A stretch of DNA of 37,086 nucleotides, from NCBI GenBank assembly GCA_017417005.1, contig JAFQAA010000057.1:1-37086 (forward strand), given 5' to 3'. Shown here piece by piece: positions 16,575 through 28,435 of this stretch. Within the stretch, counting starts at the first letter, position 1. Each line of letters starts with the position of its first letter. The DNA is from Elusimicrobiaceae bacterium (GTDB lineage Bacteria > Elusimicrobiota > Elusimicrobia > Elusimicrobiales > Elusimicrobiaceae). The notes beneath the pieces were generated by a model. That model did not search any database. It was not told the DNA's origin and saw nothing but the letters and a program-made list of their open reading frames with translations. Both the position numbers and the translations under genes were made by a program.

Positions 16575-17696
16575 TTAGAAAATGGCTTTGATATATGCGC
16601 CAACTCTGTTGTTATCATATTCATAAGCATCAGACATATTGGAAGCGCGTTTTCTGAATTGATACCAAACACCGGCTGTTAACCAATCTTTTAATTGATA
16701 GTCAATTTCCGGGCGAATTGTGTAAACATCATCTTTGCGTTTGATATTAGAAACTTCTTTTTGATAAGCCAAATTATCATAGCCTAAATTTAAACCAAGA
16801 GTAAGTTTATTGATTTTTTGGGCCATATATAAATTGACACCTGTGGAAACGAAGTAGCGGTTATTGGTAAATAAAGTTTCTTCAAAGGTTCTTTCGCCAC
16901 TTAAAGTGATTATGTTTCTGTTAGTGGGCTGCCAAGATAAAGAAACTTCATAACCGAACAAATCGGCATAATTATCATAACCGGCTAAATCGTGATCATA
17001 ATTGCGGTAGTTATAGGTTGCTTTTGCAGTGCCTTTAACTTTGGAAGCGATTTGGCCTTCAACACCTAAAGCAACAATTCCGCCGTCGGAATTATTATCT
17101 TTATTTTTATCGTAATCAATATCAGTATAAGTATATTCGGCAAATAAACTTGTTTTGCTTGAAATATTGTAATAAGCACCAACACCAGCATTGATTCTGT
17201 TTCTGTTTAAACCTTTAAACTCATCTTTAAAATATCTGGTATAATCATCAGAAACTTTAAAACCTAAGCTAAACATTTTTTCTTTGCTGGTAATGAAACT
17301 TGCATAAGCATAGTTATTGATTCTTTTTGCTCTTTCGGTTTGTTCGGAGTTTGCGGGATCGGAAGTAAGCAAGAATCTATCGCCGATAGTGAAATTTTTA
17401 TTAGAAATTTCAGCAATTGCTAAAGCATCCCAATAACCATTTTTGCTGTTATCTTCTGTATAAGCATTATATCCGCCGACAGCGCTAAAAAGGGCTTTCA
17501 AAGAAGAATTAGGAATTTTGCCTTCATATTTAGCACCAAGTCTGGTGGTGCTGATAAAAGAATCCTTTGTATCAGTGTTGGTTAAATAAATATTGTCATC
17601 ATAGCGAACTTCTTCGGAGGCCATAAATTTAAGATCGCCGGCGTTTGCCAAAGCGGCAAAAACGCAAATAATACCGAGTAATGTTAATTTTTTCAT
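16575..17696 (-). CDS. Outer-membrane barrel, beta-barrel-porin-2 type
   Basis: A 373-residue protein with a signal peptide (MKKLTLLGIICVFAALANA, cleavage near 19) and a barrel of about 16 strands rich in Y, N, D and K. The N-terminal EEVRYDDNIYLTNTDTKDS resembles the putative beta-barrel porin 2 group (YDDNIYLT near the start). That group is often found with polysaccharide export or of unknown role. The C-terminus GAYIKAIF ends in Phe, as expected for BAM substrates. It is 15 nt downstream of a secreted protein gene and probably cotranscribed with it. Function is unknown. Confidence 0.8.
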   Translation of the reverse strand: MKKLTLLGIICVFAALANAGDLKFMASEEVRYDDNIYLTNTDTKDSFISTTRLGAKYEGKIPNSSLKALFSAVGGYNAYTEDNSKNGYWDALAIAEISNKNFTIGDRFLLTSDPANSEQTERAKRINNYAYASFITSKEKMFSLGFKVSDDYTRYFKDEFKGLNRNRINAGVGAYYNISSKTSLFAEYTYTDIDYDKNKDNNSDGGIVALGVEGQIASKVKGTAKATYNYRNYDHDLAGYDNYADLFGYEVSLSWQPTNRNIITLSGERTFEETLFTNNRYFVSTGVNLYMAQKINKLTLGLNLGYDNLAYQKEVSNIKRKDDVYTIRPEIDYQLKDWLTAGVWYQFRKRASNMSDAYEYDNNRVGAYIKAIF

Positions 17697-17711
17697 TTTA
17701 TACTTTAACCT

Positions 17712-18236
17712 CTATATTCCAGTAGGAGCAGAAGGACTTAATTGGCCTTCAAGATCTTGAATTGCTTGTTCAGAAACAATTTCGTTTACATAGTCCTCAG
17801 GTTCCGGGAAAGAAACTTCCACTATGGTTTCTGCAGCATCCGGATTTTGAACATCATTAATGTTTTGTTTGGTGTTTTCTTGCTTAGCTGTGGTAAGTTG
17901 AACCGGTGCGCGAACGACGGTATTTCTTTTAAGATCAATAACATAAGTTGCTGGTTTTTCAGATCTTAAGGTTTGACCGAGAACTCTAATACCGCTAAGA
18001 TTATCACCGCTGATTAAAATATTGCCATCTTTATTTTGGCTCATTTTTACTCTTTTCCCTTTAGGAATGGTAAATAAGACCCCGTCATAATATACTTCTG
18101 CAACATCTTTTGTTGCAATATTAATAGTGGACCCTTTTTCGTATGTGGTTACTTGGCCTTCATGGGCAACTTTAACCTGGGCAAATGCTGGCACAGAAAA
18201 CAAAACTATGGCAGCAAGTATTGCGATTTTTTTCAT
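17712..18236 (-). CDS. Secreted periplasmic protein of unknown function
   Basis: A 174-residue protein with a clear signal peptide (MKKIAILAAIVLFSVPAFA, cleavage near 19). The first part (about 22-110) is strand-rich with YEKGSTINIATKDVAEVYYD and GVLFTIPKGKRVKM, reminiscent of FecR-like beta domains. The C-terminal 60 residues are acidic and probably disordered (PEPEDYVNEIVSEQAIQDLE). The ATG at 18236 is chosen over an in-frame ATG 39 nt upstream because AAGGAG lies directly before it and it gives the signal peptide. It leads the two-gene unit with the downstream porin and might anchor or regulate it; this is inference. Confidence 0.75.
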   Translation of the reverse strand: MKKIAILAAIVLFSVPAFAQVKVAHEGQVTTYEKGSTINIATKDVAEVYYDGVLFTIPKGKRVKMSQNKDGNILISGDNLSGIRVLGQTLRSEKPATYVIDLKRNTVVRAPVQLTTAKQENTKQNINDVQNPDAAETIVEVSFPEPEDYVNEIVSEQAIQDLEGQLSPSAPTGI

Positions 18237-18450
18237 TTCTTTTCTCCTTGATATAATCTCAAATACTTTACACATCTAGTATTTTTTTCTTTAAATAAAT
18301 TATACCATTTATAGATTTATTTTACAATTTTTTTTATCCTTATATTATACCGACGAGAAATTAAGATATTTTTGTAAGTTTAAAAAAGTATAAAAATAAT
18401 ATAAAATAGTTATATATTTTAAAATATATTTACAAGTTAAGGAGGAAATT

Positions 18451-18915
18451 ATGTTAATAATACTTATTATCTTATTTTTAATTGCCGGAGGACTTAGCAG
18501 TATTTTTGTTGGTTCGGCTGTTAAAGGGTGGTATGTTTTCTTAAAAAAGCCATTTTTTGCACCACCGGCTTTGGTTTTTGTACCTGTATGGACGATATTA
18601 TATATCCTGCTTGCTGTTTTTTATTGGCGGCTTGATAAAATTTATGACAAGAGCAACAATAAAAAGTTAATAGAAAAATTAAAAGGTATTTTTATTTTGC
18701 AAATGGTCCTAAATTTTATGTGGACGCCAGTTTTTTTCGGTTTAAGAAATATTGTTGGCGGATTAATTATTATTTTAGCGCTTGATTTGCTTGTTGTTTG
18801 GATAACTTGGCTTAGTTATAAAATTGATAAGAAATGTTTTTATATTTCTTTAATTTACCTTGTGTGGCTTTTATATGCAAGTGCATTAAACTTAGGTATT
18901 TTTATTTTGAATTAA
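18451..18915 (+). CDS. tspO: TspO/MBR family membrane protein
   Basis: A 154-residue protein with five membrane helices and the TspO pattern: W/KP-F segment (WYVFLKKPFFAPPALVFVPV), WTILYILLAVFYW, the LNFMWTPVFFGL motif, and a fifth helix WLLYASALNLGIFILN. TspO proteins bind tetrapyrroles and affect stress and envelope physiology; they are often called tryptophan-rich sensory proteins. The start has an AAGGAGG ribosome site. The 175-bp AT-rich gap upstream is shared with the divergent envelope operon. The last codons overlap a promoter for the RNA described next. Confidence 0.92.
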   Translation: MLIILIILFLIAGGLSSIFVGSAVKGWYVFLKKPFFAPPALVFVPVWTILYILLAVFYWRLDKIYDKSNNKKLIEKLKGIFILQMVLNFMWTPVFFGLRNIVGGLIIILALDLLVVWITWLSYKIDKKCFYISLIYLVWLLYASALNLGIFILN

Positions 18916-18934
18916 AATAAATTTTTGTTATACT
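18907..18934 (+). promoter_or_regulatory. Extended -10 promoter for the 19-kb RNA
   Basis: TTGAAT (18907-18912), 16-nt spacer, TATACT (18929-18934) preceded by TG and one base. It overlaps the tspO stop codon. Transcription would begin near 18941. Confidence 0.55.
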
Positions 18935-18940
18935 AAATAT

Positions 18941-19158
18941 AGTAAGTTATTTGCTTACACAAAAATTTAATCTGTTTTTGGAACCTTGTTTTTAGAGCAA
19001 GGTGACATTGCCGAAAAGGCAATTCAAAGAGAGTCCAAAAGCAGTCGTATTTTAAATATGCCAAAAGGTATATTTAATTCTGCCGCCTTTATGGCGGCAG
19101 ATACGGCTGTTGTATTTGAGGTACTCTCTTTGGCTCAAATATGACAGCCGTTTTTTTA
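18941..19158 (+). ncRNA. Structured RNA with alternative folds (riboswitch-like leader or sRNA)
   Basis: About 218 nt between tspO and the next gene, with at least six stems. Local hairpins: GTAAG/CTTAC (18942-18958), ACCTTG/CAAGGT (18983-19003), ATTGCC-GAAAA-GGCAAT (19007-19023), a TTAAATATGCC hairpin near 19052-19077, and CTGCCGCC/GGCGGCAG (19080-19099). Two long-range stems, CAAAGAGAGT (19025-19034) with ACTCTCTTTG (19123-19132), and CAGTCGTAT (19042-19050) with ATACGGCTG (19101-19109), enclose the last two. The second uses the left arm of the terminator, so the folds compete. It resembles no riboswitch class I know. It could be a leader for the gene at 19207 or an independent small RNA. 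Confidence 0.6.
19103..19157 (+). terminator. Long terminator hairpin of the structured RNA
   Basis: ACGGCTGT and TATTTGAG (19103-19120) pair with CTCAAATA and ACAGCCGT (19134-19151) through an 18-bp stem with two G-U pairs in the middle, followed by seven T. The 13-base loop contains the ACTCTCTTTG that is complementary to 19025-19034. Confidence 0.88.
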
Positions 19159-19206
19159 TTTGCGCTACTCTTATATCTTCCAAAAACAATTTTAAGGAAA
19201 AATAAT

Positions 19207-19545
19207 ATGCACGATTTAATCTATAAAATTATCAGCTATACCCAAGCTAAATATAGATGCACCTATAATAAATGGTATATCGGACTAACCGATAACCCAA
19301 AAGAAACAAGAAAAGAGTTTGAAAGTAAAAATAAAATTATTTGCACTTATTTTAAAACTTGGTCTTGTAAAAATAAAACCCAAGCAAGAAAAATATTAGA
19401 AGAATTTAAAGATTTTAATTTTATTATTTGTAAAAAAACACCAAAACCGCTTATTTTTATTTTTTTAAGTGTAGATAAGAAAAATTATAAAGCTTGGAAA
19501 GTCTTAAACGCCCCTATACCTAATACTTTCCTTACCTTAGATTAA
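19207..19545 (+). CDS. Small protein, faint GIY-YIG resemblance
   Basis: A 112-residue basic protein. The ATG at 19207 has AAGGA (19194-19198) before it; the frame is open further up but overlaps the terminator. The segment NKWYIGLTDNPKETRKEF resembles the YIG half of GIY-YIG nucleases, but the catalytic Arg/Glu pair cannot be confirmed and the protein is short. The rest is rich in K, F and I with a PLIFIFLSV strand. No signal peptide. It lies 49 nt downstream of the terminator of the structured RNA, so it may be controlled by read-through. I do not assign a function. Confidence 0.6.
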   Translation: MHDLIYKIISYTQAKYRCTYNKWYIGLTDNPKETRKEFESKNKIICTYFKTWSCKNKTQARKILEEFKDFNFIICKKTPKPLIFIFLSVDKKNYKAWKVLNAPIPNTFLTLD

Positions 19546-19559
19546 AATAATAAAAAAAG

Positions 19560-19590
19560 ATACTGAGCAAAAACATCTCAGTATGACGAT
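19560..19590. repeat. Half copy of the palindromic element at 9401
   Basis: ATACTGAG (19560-19567) pairs with CTCAGTAT (19577-19584), followed by GACGAT. It matches the right hairpin and end of the 9401-9497 element with paired changes in the stem. Confidence 0.6.
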
Positions 19591-19601
19591 TTTATTTTGC
19601 A

Positions 19602-19632
19602 CCCCACCCCTTTTCTTTGAAAAAGGGTGGGG
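19602..19632. repeat. CCC-rich hairpin repeat, copy 1
   Basis: CCCCACCC (19602-19609) pairs with GGGTGGGG (19625-19632). A second copy at 36104-36132 has CCCTCCC/GGGAGGG, so one stem pair is swapped from A-T to T-A. The rest of 19633-19722 is AT-rich with no gene. Confidence 0.7.
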
Positions 19633-19722
19633 AATATAGGAGTTTTTTCAAGGATTTTGCAGTTCAAATTACGAATTAACAGAGCAAATAGATTTGCAAG
19701 TATTTTTGCCTTTTTTACTCCC

Positions 19723-19904
19723 GTTTGCTTGGTTCTTGGCGATATGGAGTGTCTGCAAAATTGAAATATTTTTTTGTTCTAACAAGCCGTCTATGTCCGA
19801 GTAAGAAAGCAAAGCCTTTACCTTTTAAAATTGCTTTCTTACGAGTTAGCGGCTTAGATAGAAAAATATAATTTTGCACGAGTTTGAGCCAAAACCAAGC
19901 AAAC
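19723..19904. repeat. 182-bp foldback element, copy 1
   Basis: Ends are near-perfect inverted repeats, GTTTGCTTGGTTCTTGGC (19723-19740) and GCCAAAACCAAGCAAAC (19888-19904). Further pairs continue inward: TGCAAAATT with AATTTTGCA, TCTAACAAGCCG with CGGCTTAGA, and GTAAGAAAGCAA with TTGCTTTCTTAC. The whole unit therefore folds into one long hairpin. A second copy of the same length is at 36178-36359, 11 differences by my count. Similarity continues in the AT-rich flank to about 19960, followed by a tandem ATTTAGATAC pair (19963-19982). Confidence 0.85.
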
Positions 19905-19982
19905 AAAAAATCTGACAAATAATGGGTTAAATAGAACAAATAAAATAATAGAAGAATATAAAATTTAGATACATTTAGATAC

Positions 19983-20018
19983 AAAAAAACTCCCCAAGTT
20001 TTTGTTCTTGGGGAGTTT
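19983..20018 (-). terminator. Terminator of the tuf end of the operon
   Basis: AAACTCCCCAAG (19987-19998) with CTTGGGGAGTTT (20007-20018), a 12-bp stem with an 8-base loop. On the minus strand it is followed by a run of seven T. It lies 18 nt after the tuf stop codon. Confidence 0.92.
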
Positions 20019-20036
20019 CTGTTAGCAAGAAATTTG

Positions 20037-21224
20037 CTACTCAATAATCTTTGTAACAACACCTGCGCCTACTGTTCTGCCACCTTCGCGGATAGCAAAG
20101 CGCACACCTTCTTCCATGGCTACAGGAGTTATTAAGGTTACTTCAATTTCGGCATTATCACCTGGCATAATCATGTCGCCTTTGAATTGTAATTCGCCGG
20201 TTACATCGGTGGTTCTGAAATAGAATTGCGGTTTATATCCAGGGGTTAAAGGTGTATGTCTGCCACCTTCATCTTTCTTCAAGATATAAACTTGACCTGT
20301 AAATTTCTTATGAGGAGTAATTGTTTTAGGAGCTGCTAAAACTTGTCCTCTTTCTACTTGGTTCTTGTCAATACCTCTAAGTAAGATACCAACATTATCG
20401 CCTGCAATACCTTCGTCAAGAAGTTTGCGGAACATTTCAATACCGGTGGCTACTGAGGTTAAGGTATCTCTAAAACCGATAATTTCAATAGGATCACCTA
20501 CTTTAATCTTACCTCTTTCAATTCTACCGGTGGCAACTGTACCGCGACCGGTGATTGAGAAGACGTCTTCTACTGCCATTAAGAAAGGTTTATCTGTTTC
20601 TCTTTTCGGCTCAGGTATCCATGTATCTAAGGCTTCTAAGAGTTTCTTAATTGAAGGAACACCAAGTTCACTAGTATCGCCTTCAATTGCTTTTAAGGCG
20701 CTACCGCGGATAATCGGGGTTTCTCTGTCAAAACCATATTTTTCAAGTAAATCGCGGACTTCTTCTTCAACTAAGTCAAGCATATCTTTATCATCTACTA
20801 AATCTACTTTGTTTAAGAATACAACTAACTTCGGAACATTAACTTGTTTTGCGAGCAAAACGTGTTCTTTTGTTTGAGGCATTGCACCATCAACGGCGGA
20901 AACAACCAAGATTGCCCCGTCCATCTGGGCAGCACCGGTAATCATGTTCTTAATATAGTCTGCGTGGCCCGGGCAGTCAATGTGGGCATAGTGTCTTTTA
21001 TCACTTTCATATTCAACGTGGGATACTGCAACGGTTACGATTTTGCTTGCGTCTCTAACAACACCGCCTTTTGCGATATCGCTATAGGCCATTTCTTTTG
21101 ATTTACCTTCGCTTGCCAATACTTTGGTTAAAGCGGCGGTAAGGGTTGTCTTGCCGTGGTCAACGTGGCCGATTGTGCCAACATTAACGTGCGGTTTGCT
21201 TCTTGAAAACTTCTCTTTTGCCAT
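20037..21224 (-). CDS. tuf: Elongation factor Tu with divergent switch I
   Basis: A 395-residue EF-Tu, the GTPase that delivers aminoacyl-tRNA to the ribosome. P-loop GHVDHGKT (19-26), G3 DCPGHADY, G4 NKVD and the domain 2/3 segments ([23 protein letters not shown]) are standard. Switch I is not: between MAYSDI and VEY it reads [19 protein letters not shown] (51-69), where nearly all bacteria have a form of APEEKARGITI. The region is also two residues longer. Thr64 aligns with the Mg-binding Thr of RGITI, but the preceding Gly and the acidic pair are gone. It is the last gene of the fused beta/str operon, 60 nt after fusA with a hairpin between. Identity is certain; the consequence is not. 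Confidence 0.98.
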   Translation of the reverse strand: MAKEKFSRSKPHVNVGTIGHVDHGKTTLTAALTKVLASEGKSKEMAYSDIAKGGVVRDASKIVTVAVSHVEYESDKRHYAHIDCPGHADYIKNMITGAAQMDGAILVVSAVDGAMPQTKEHVLLAKQVNVPKLVVFLNKVDLVDDKDMLDLVEEEVRDLLEKYGFDRETPIIRGSALKAIEGDTSELGVPSIKKLLEALDTWIPEPKRETDKPFLMAVEDVFSITGRGTVATGRIERGKIKVGDPIEIIGFRDTLTSVATGIEMFRKLLDEGIAGDNVGILLRGIDKNQVERGQVLAAPKTITPHKKFTGQVYILKKDEGGRHTPLTPGYKPQFYFRTTDVTGELQFKGDMIMPGDNAEIEVTLITPVAMEEGVRFAIREGGRTVGAGVVTKIIE

Positions 21225-21248
21225 AATTATTTATTTCTCCTTTAAATT

Positions 21249-21277
21249 ACCTGCCCTTCCTTTTTGAAAGGGCAGGT
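21249..21277 (-). promoter_or_regulatory. Hairpin between fusA and tuf
   Basis: ACCTGCCCTT (21249-21258) with AAGGGCAGGT (21268-21277), read on the minus strand just after fusA. No T-run follows, so it looks like a processing or mRNA-stability hairpin, not a terminator. The tuf ribosome site AAAGGAG follows it. Confidence 0.6.
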
Positions 21278-21284
21278 TAAATTT

Positions 21285-23384
21285 TTATTTTGCTGCGGCG
21301 GCAGTTTTCTTTTCAATTACTGCTTTTGCAACGTTTGCGGGCACTTCTTCATAGTGGCTAGGTTCCATTGTAAAGGAAGCGCGGCCCTGAGAAAGAGAGC
21401 GAACGGTTGTCGCATAACCAAACATTTCGGCAAGGGGAACTTGCGCTTTAATATATTTGGCGTTTCCTCTTTCGCCCATTTCGCCAATTTTGGCGCGGCG
21501 GGAACTTAAATCGCCCATAATATCGCCCATATTGGCTTCCGGCGTAACGACTTCTACCTTCATAACAGGTTCCAAAAGAACGGGTGCTGCTTTCTTTGCA
21601 CCTTCTTTAAGACCCATAGAGGCGGCAATTTTAAATGCCATTTCTGAAGAGTCAACTTCGTGGAAAGAGCCGTCGTATACAGCCACTTTGATATCTACCA
21701 ACGGATAACCGGCTAAAGCACCGCTATCAAGGGCTTCTCTACAACCCTTTTCAACGGCAGGGATATATTCTCTAGGAATACGACCTTGGGTAATTTCGTT
21801 GACAAATTCAAAACCTTTGCCCGGAGCTTGAGGCTCTAAGCGCAAGAAGACGTGACCATATTGACCTTTACCGCCGGATTGACGAATAAATTTGCTTTCT
21901 TGTTCAACGGTTTTGGTAATGGTTTCGCGATAGGCAACTTGCGGTGCGCCGACATTAGCTTGAACATTAAATTCCCTTTTCATTCTATCTACGATGATAT
22001 CCAAGTGAAGTTCACCCATACCGGAAATAATGGTTTGGTTGGTTTCTTCATCGGTTTTTACTCTGAAGGTTTGGTCTTCTTCGGCAAGTCTTGCTAAAGC
22101 ATTAGACATTTTTTCAGAGTCATCTTTAGATTTAGGTTCAACGGCAATAGAAATAACCGGTTCAGGGAAAGAAATGCTTTCAAGCACGATAGGATGATCG
22201 GGCGAGCAGATGGTTTGACCGACGGAAGCATTTTTAAGTGCAACGGTTGCGGCAATATCACCGGCTCTGAGAGATTTAACTTCTTCTCTCTTATTTGCGT
22301 GCAAGCGCATAATACGACCAACGCGTTCTTGTGCATTTTTAGACGGGAAATAAATAGTATCGCCCGCGTCAAGTTTACCTGAATAAATGCGGAAGAATGA
22401 GAGCTTACCTACATAAGGATCTGTCTGTATTTTGAAGAGTAAAGCACAGAAAGGTTCTTTATCGCTATGCTTTCTGATTTCTTCGGCACCGGTATCAGGA
22501 TTAATACCTTTGACGGGAGGAATATCCAAAGGTGAAGGCAAATAGTAGCAAACAGCATCAAGCAAGGGTTGCACACCTTTGTTTTTGTAAGAAGAACCGC
22601 AAACAACAGGGAAGAACTTACCAGTTAAGGTTCCTTTTCTGATTGCTTTGTGGATTTCTTCTTCGGTAAAATTGGTTTCGCCACCCAAGTATCTTTCCAT
22701 AATAGCATCGTCAAAATCGGCGAGTTTTTCTATCATATGGGTTCTGACTTCTTGGGCTTCGGCTTTTAATTCTTCGGGGATTTCAACTTCGTTGAAGGTG
22801 GCTCCGTTGTGGTCGCCATCCCAGATGATTGCTTTCATCTTGATAACATCAACGACACCTTTAAAGTTGTCTTCTTCCCCAACAGGAATTTGGATAGGGC
22901 AGGCATTACCGCCGAGTTTATCAACGATAGATTTTGCTGCACGGCGGAAGTTTGCGCCGATTCTATCCATTTTGTTAATATAGGCAATTCTAGGGACATT
23001 ATATTTATCCGCCTGACGCCAAACGGTTTCAGATTGAGGTTCAACGCCTTGCACGCCGTCAAAGCAACAAACTGCGCCGTCTAATACGCGCAAAGAGCGT
23101 TCCACTTCTGCGGTAAAGTCCACGTGTCCTGGAGTGTCAATAATGTTAAATTGGCAATCACGCCATTTGCAATAAACAGCAGCAGAAGTAATAGTGATAC
23201 CTCTTTCTCTTTCCTGTTCCATCCAGTCAGTAACAGAAGCACCATCGTGGGTTTCCCCAATTTTGTGGGTTCTACCTGTATAATAAAGTATGCGTTCTGT
23301 TGTGGTGGTCTTACCAGCGTCAATGTGAGCGATAATACCGATATTTCTAATTTTGTCTAAAGGAAAAACTTGGTTATCAGCCAT
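21285..23384 (-). CDS. fusA: Elongation factor G
   Basis: A 699-residue EF-G, the GTPase that drives translocation and, with RRF, ribosome recycling. P-loop AHIDAGKTT (19-27), canonical switch [14 protein letters not shown]3 DTPGHVDF and NKMDR are present. Domains II-V follow, with [13 protein letters not shown] in domain IV and a Lys/Ala-rich C-terminus. The canonical switch I contrasts with the neighbouring EF-Tu. It lies 11 nt after rpsG and 60 nt before tuf, in the usual str-operon order. Length is normal for the family (about 690-705). Confidence 0.98.
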   Translation of the reverse strand: MADNQVFPLDKIRNIGIIAHIDAGKTTTTERILYYTGRTHKIGETHDGASVTDWMEQERERGITITSAAVYCKWRDCQFNIIDTPGHVDFTAEVERSLRVLDGAVCCFDGVQGVEPQSETVWRQADKYNVPRIAYINKMDRIGANFRRAAKSIVDKLGGNACPIQIPVGEEDNFKGVVDVIKMKAIIWDGDHNGATFNEVEIPEELKAEAQEVRTHMIEKLADFDDAIMERYLGGETNFTEEEIHKAIRKGTLTGKFFPVVCGSSYKNKGVQPLLDAVCYYLPSPLDIPPVKGINPDTGAEEIRKHSDKEPFCALLFKIQTDPYVGKLSFFRIYSGKLDAGDTIYFPSKNAQERVGRIMRLHANKREEVKSLRAGDIAATVALKNASVGQTICSPDHPIVLESISFPEPVISIAVEPKSKDDSEKMSNALARLAEEDQTFRVKTDEETNQTIISGMGELHLDIIVDRMKREFNVQANVGAPQVAYRETITKTVEQESKFIRQSGGKGQYGHVFLRLEPQAPGKGFEFVNEITQGRIPREYIPAVEKGCREALDSGALAGYPLVDIKVAVYDGSFHEVDSSEMAFKIAASMGLKEGAKKAAPVLLEPVMKVEVVTPEANMGDIMGDLSSRRAKIGEMGERGNAKYIKAQVPLAEMFGYATTVRSLSQGRASFTMEPSHYEEVPANVAKAVIEKKTAAAAK

Positions 23385-23395
23385 TTGTCAAACTC

Positions 23396-23875
23396 CTACC
23401 ACTTAAAGTGAGCAAAAGCTCTGTTGGCTTCGGCCATTTTGTGTGTATCTTCGCGTTTCTTGAAAGCAGCGCCTTCTTTTTTGGAACCGAGGATAATTTC
23501 TTCAGCCAATTTTTCTGCCATAGGGCGACCTTTGCGGGCTTGGGCAGCACCCAAAAGCCAGCGCATAGCAACAGAAGTGCTTCTGATAGGTTTAACTTCT
23601 ACAGGCACTTGATAGGTTGCACCACCGACGCGGCGAGCTTTGACTTCCAAAAGGGGTCTGACATTTTCAATACATTTATTGAATGTTTCCAAAGGATCGC
23701 TTTTGGTTTTTGTTTTAATAATATCCATAGCATCAAATAAAATTTTTTCTGCTGTGGATCTTTTTCCTTCAAAATTTATTTTGTTGATAAAGCGGGCTAC
23801 CAAAACAGAATTATATTTGTAATCTGCGGGAGGTAAAGCGCGTTTATCTCTGGGTCTTAAACCTTTTCTTGGCAT
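23396..23875 (-). CDS. rpsG: 30S ribosomal protein S7
   Basis: A 159-residue S7, which nucleates assembly of the 30S head and contacts the E-site t[24 protein letters not shown] is slightly longer than the E. coli start; the core [20 protein letters not shown] and the helix [20 protein letters not shown] are typical. It sits 15 nt after rpsL and 11 nt before fusA. Confidence 0.98.
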   Translation of the reverse strand: MPRKGLRPRDKRALPPADYKYNSVLVARFINKINFEGKRSTAEKILFDAMDIIKTKTKSDPLETFNKCIENVRPLLEVKARRVGGATYQVPVEVKPIRSTSVAMRWLLGAAQARKGRPMAEKLAEEIILGSKKEGAAFKKREDTHKMAEANRAFAHFKW

Positions 23876-23890
23876 ATTAAATTAATCTCC

Positions 23891-24271
23891 TTATTTACCT
23901 GCTTTAGGGCGTTTTACACCATAAAGGGAACGGCCCTGTTTTCTGTTTTCTACACCGCTGGCATCAAGGGCACCGCGGATAATGTGATAACGAACACCCG
24001 GCAAGTCTTTTACACGGCCGCCACGAACCAGCACAATGCTGTGTTCCTGTAAGTTATGGCCAACGCCAGGGATATAAGCGGTAACTTCCATTTTAGAAGT
24101 TAATTTAACACGGGCAACTTTCCTTAAAGCTGAGTTCGGCTTTTTAGGAGTTGTCGTATAGACACGGGTGCAGACCCCTCTTCTTTGAGGGCAGGATACT
24201 AAGGCCGGTGCTTTTGTTTTATATTCAGCCTTTGCTCTGCCGTGTTTAATCAATTGATTTACTGTAGGCAT
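23891..24271 (-). CDS. rpsL: 30S ribosomal protein S12
   Basis: A 126-residue S12, part of the decoding centre. [13 protein letters not shown] carries Lys43 and Lys44 in the E. coli register, and GGRVKDLPG is intact, so the residues whose change gives streptomycin resistance are wild type. The 3-nt gap after rpoC shows direct coupling of the rpo and str gene sets. Confidence 0.98.
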   Translation of the reverse strand: MPTVNQLIKHGRAKAEYKTKAPALVSCPQRRGVCTRVYTTTPKKPNSALRKVARVKLTSKMEVTAYIPGVGHNLQEHSIVLVRGGRVKDLPGVRYHIIRGALDASGVENRKQGRSLYGVKRPKAGK

Positions 24272-24274
24272 TTA

Positions 24275-28420
<4,146 letters not shown>

Positions 28421-28435
28421 TTTACTCTCTCTCCA

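Noticed and set aside
18941-19158. T-box, 6S RNA, tmRNA, RNase P RNA or SRP RNA
   Set aside because: None of their conserved cores was found; for example there is no UGGNACC-type T-box, no tRNA-like end and no RNase P core sequence.
19715-20062. Minus-strand frame, and its relative at 36086-36373, as a conserved small protein
   Set aside because: Both cross the palindromic element. About 8 of the 11 base differences change the amino acid, and the first also overlaps the tuf end and terminator. No ribosome site was found.
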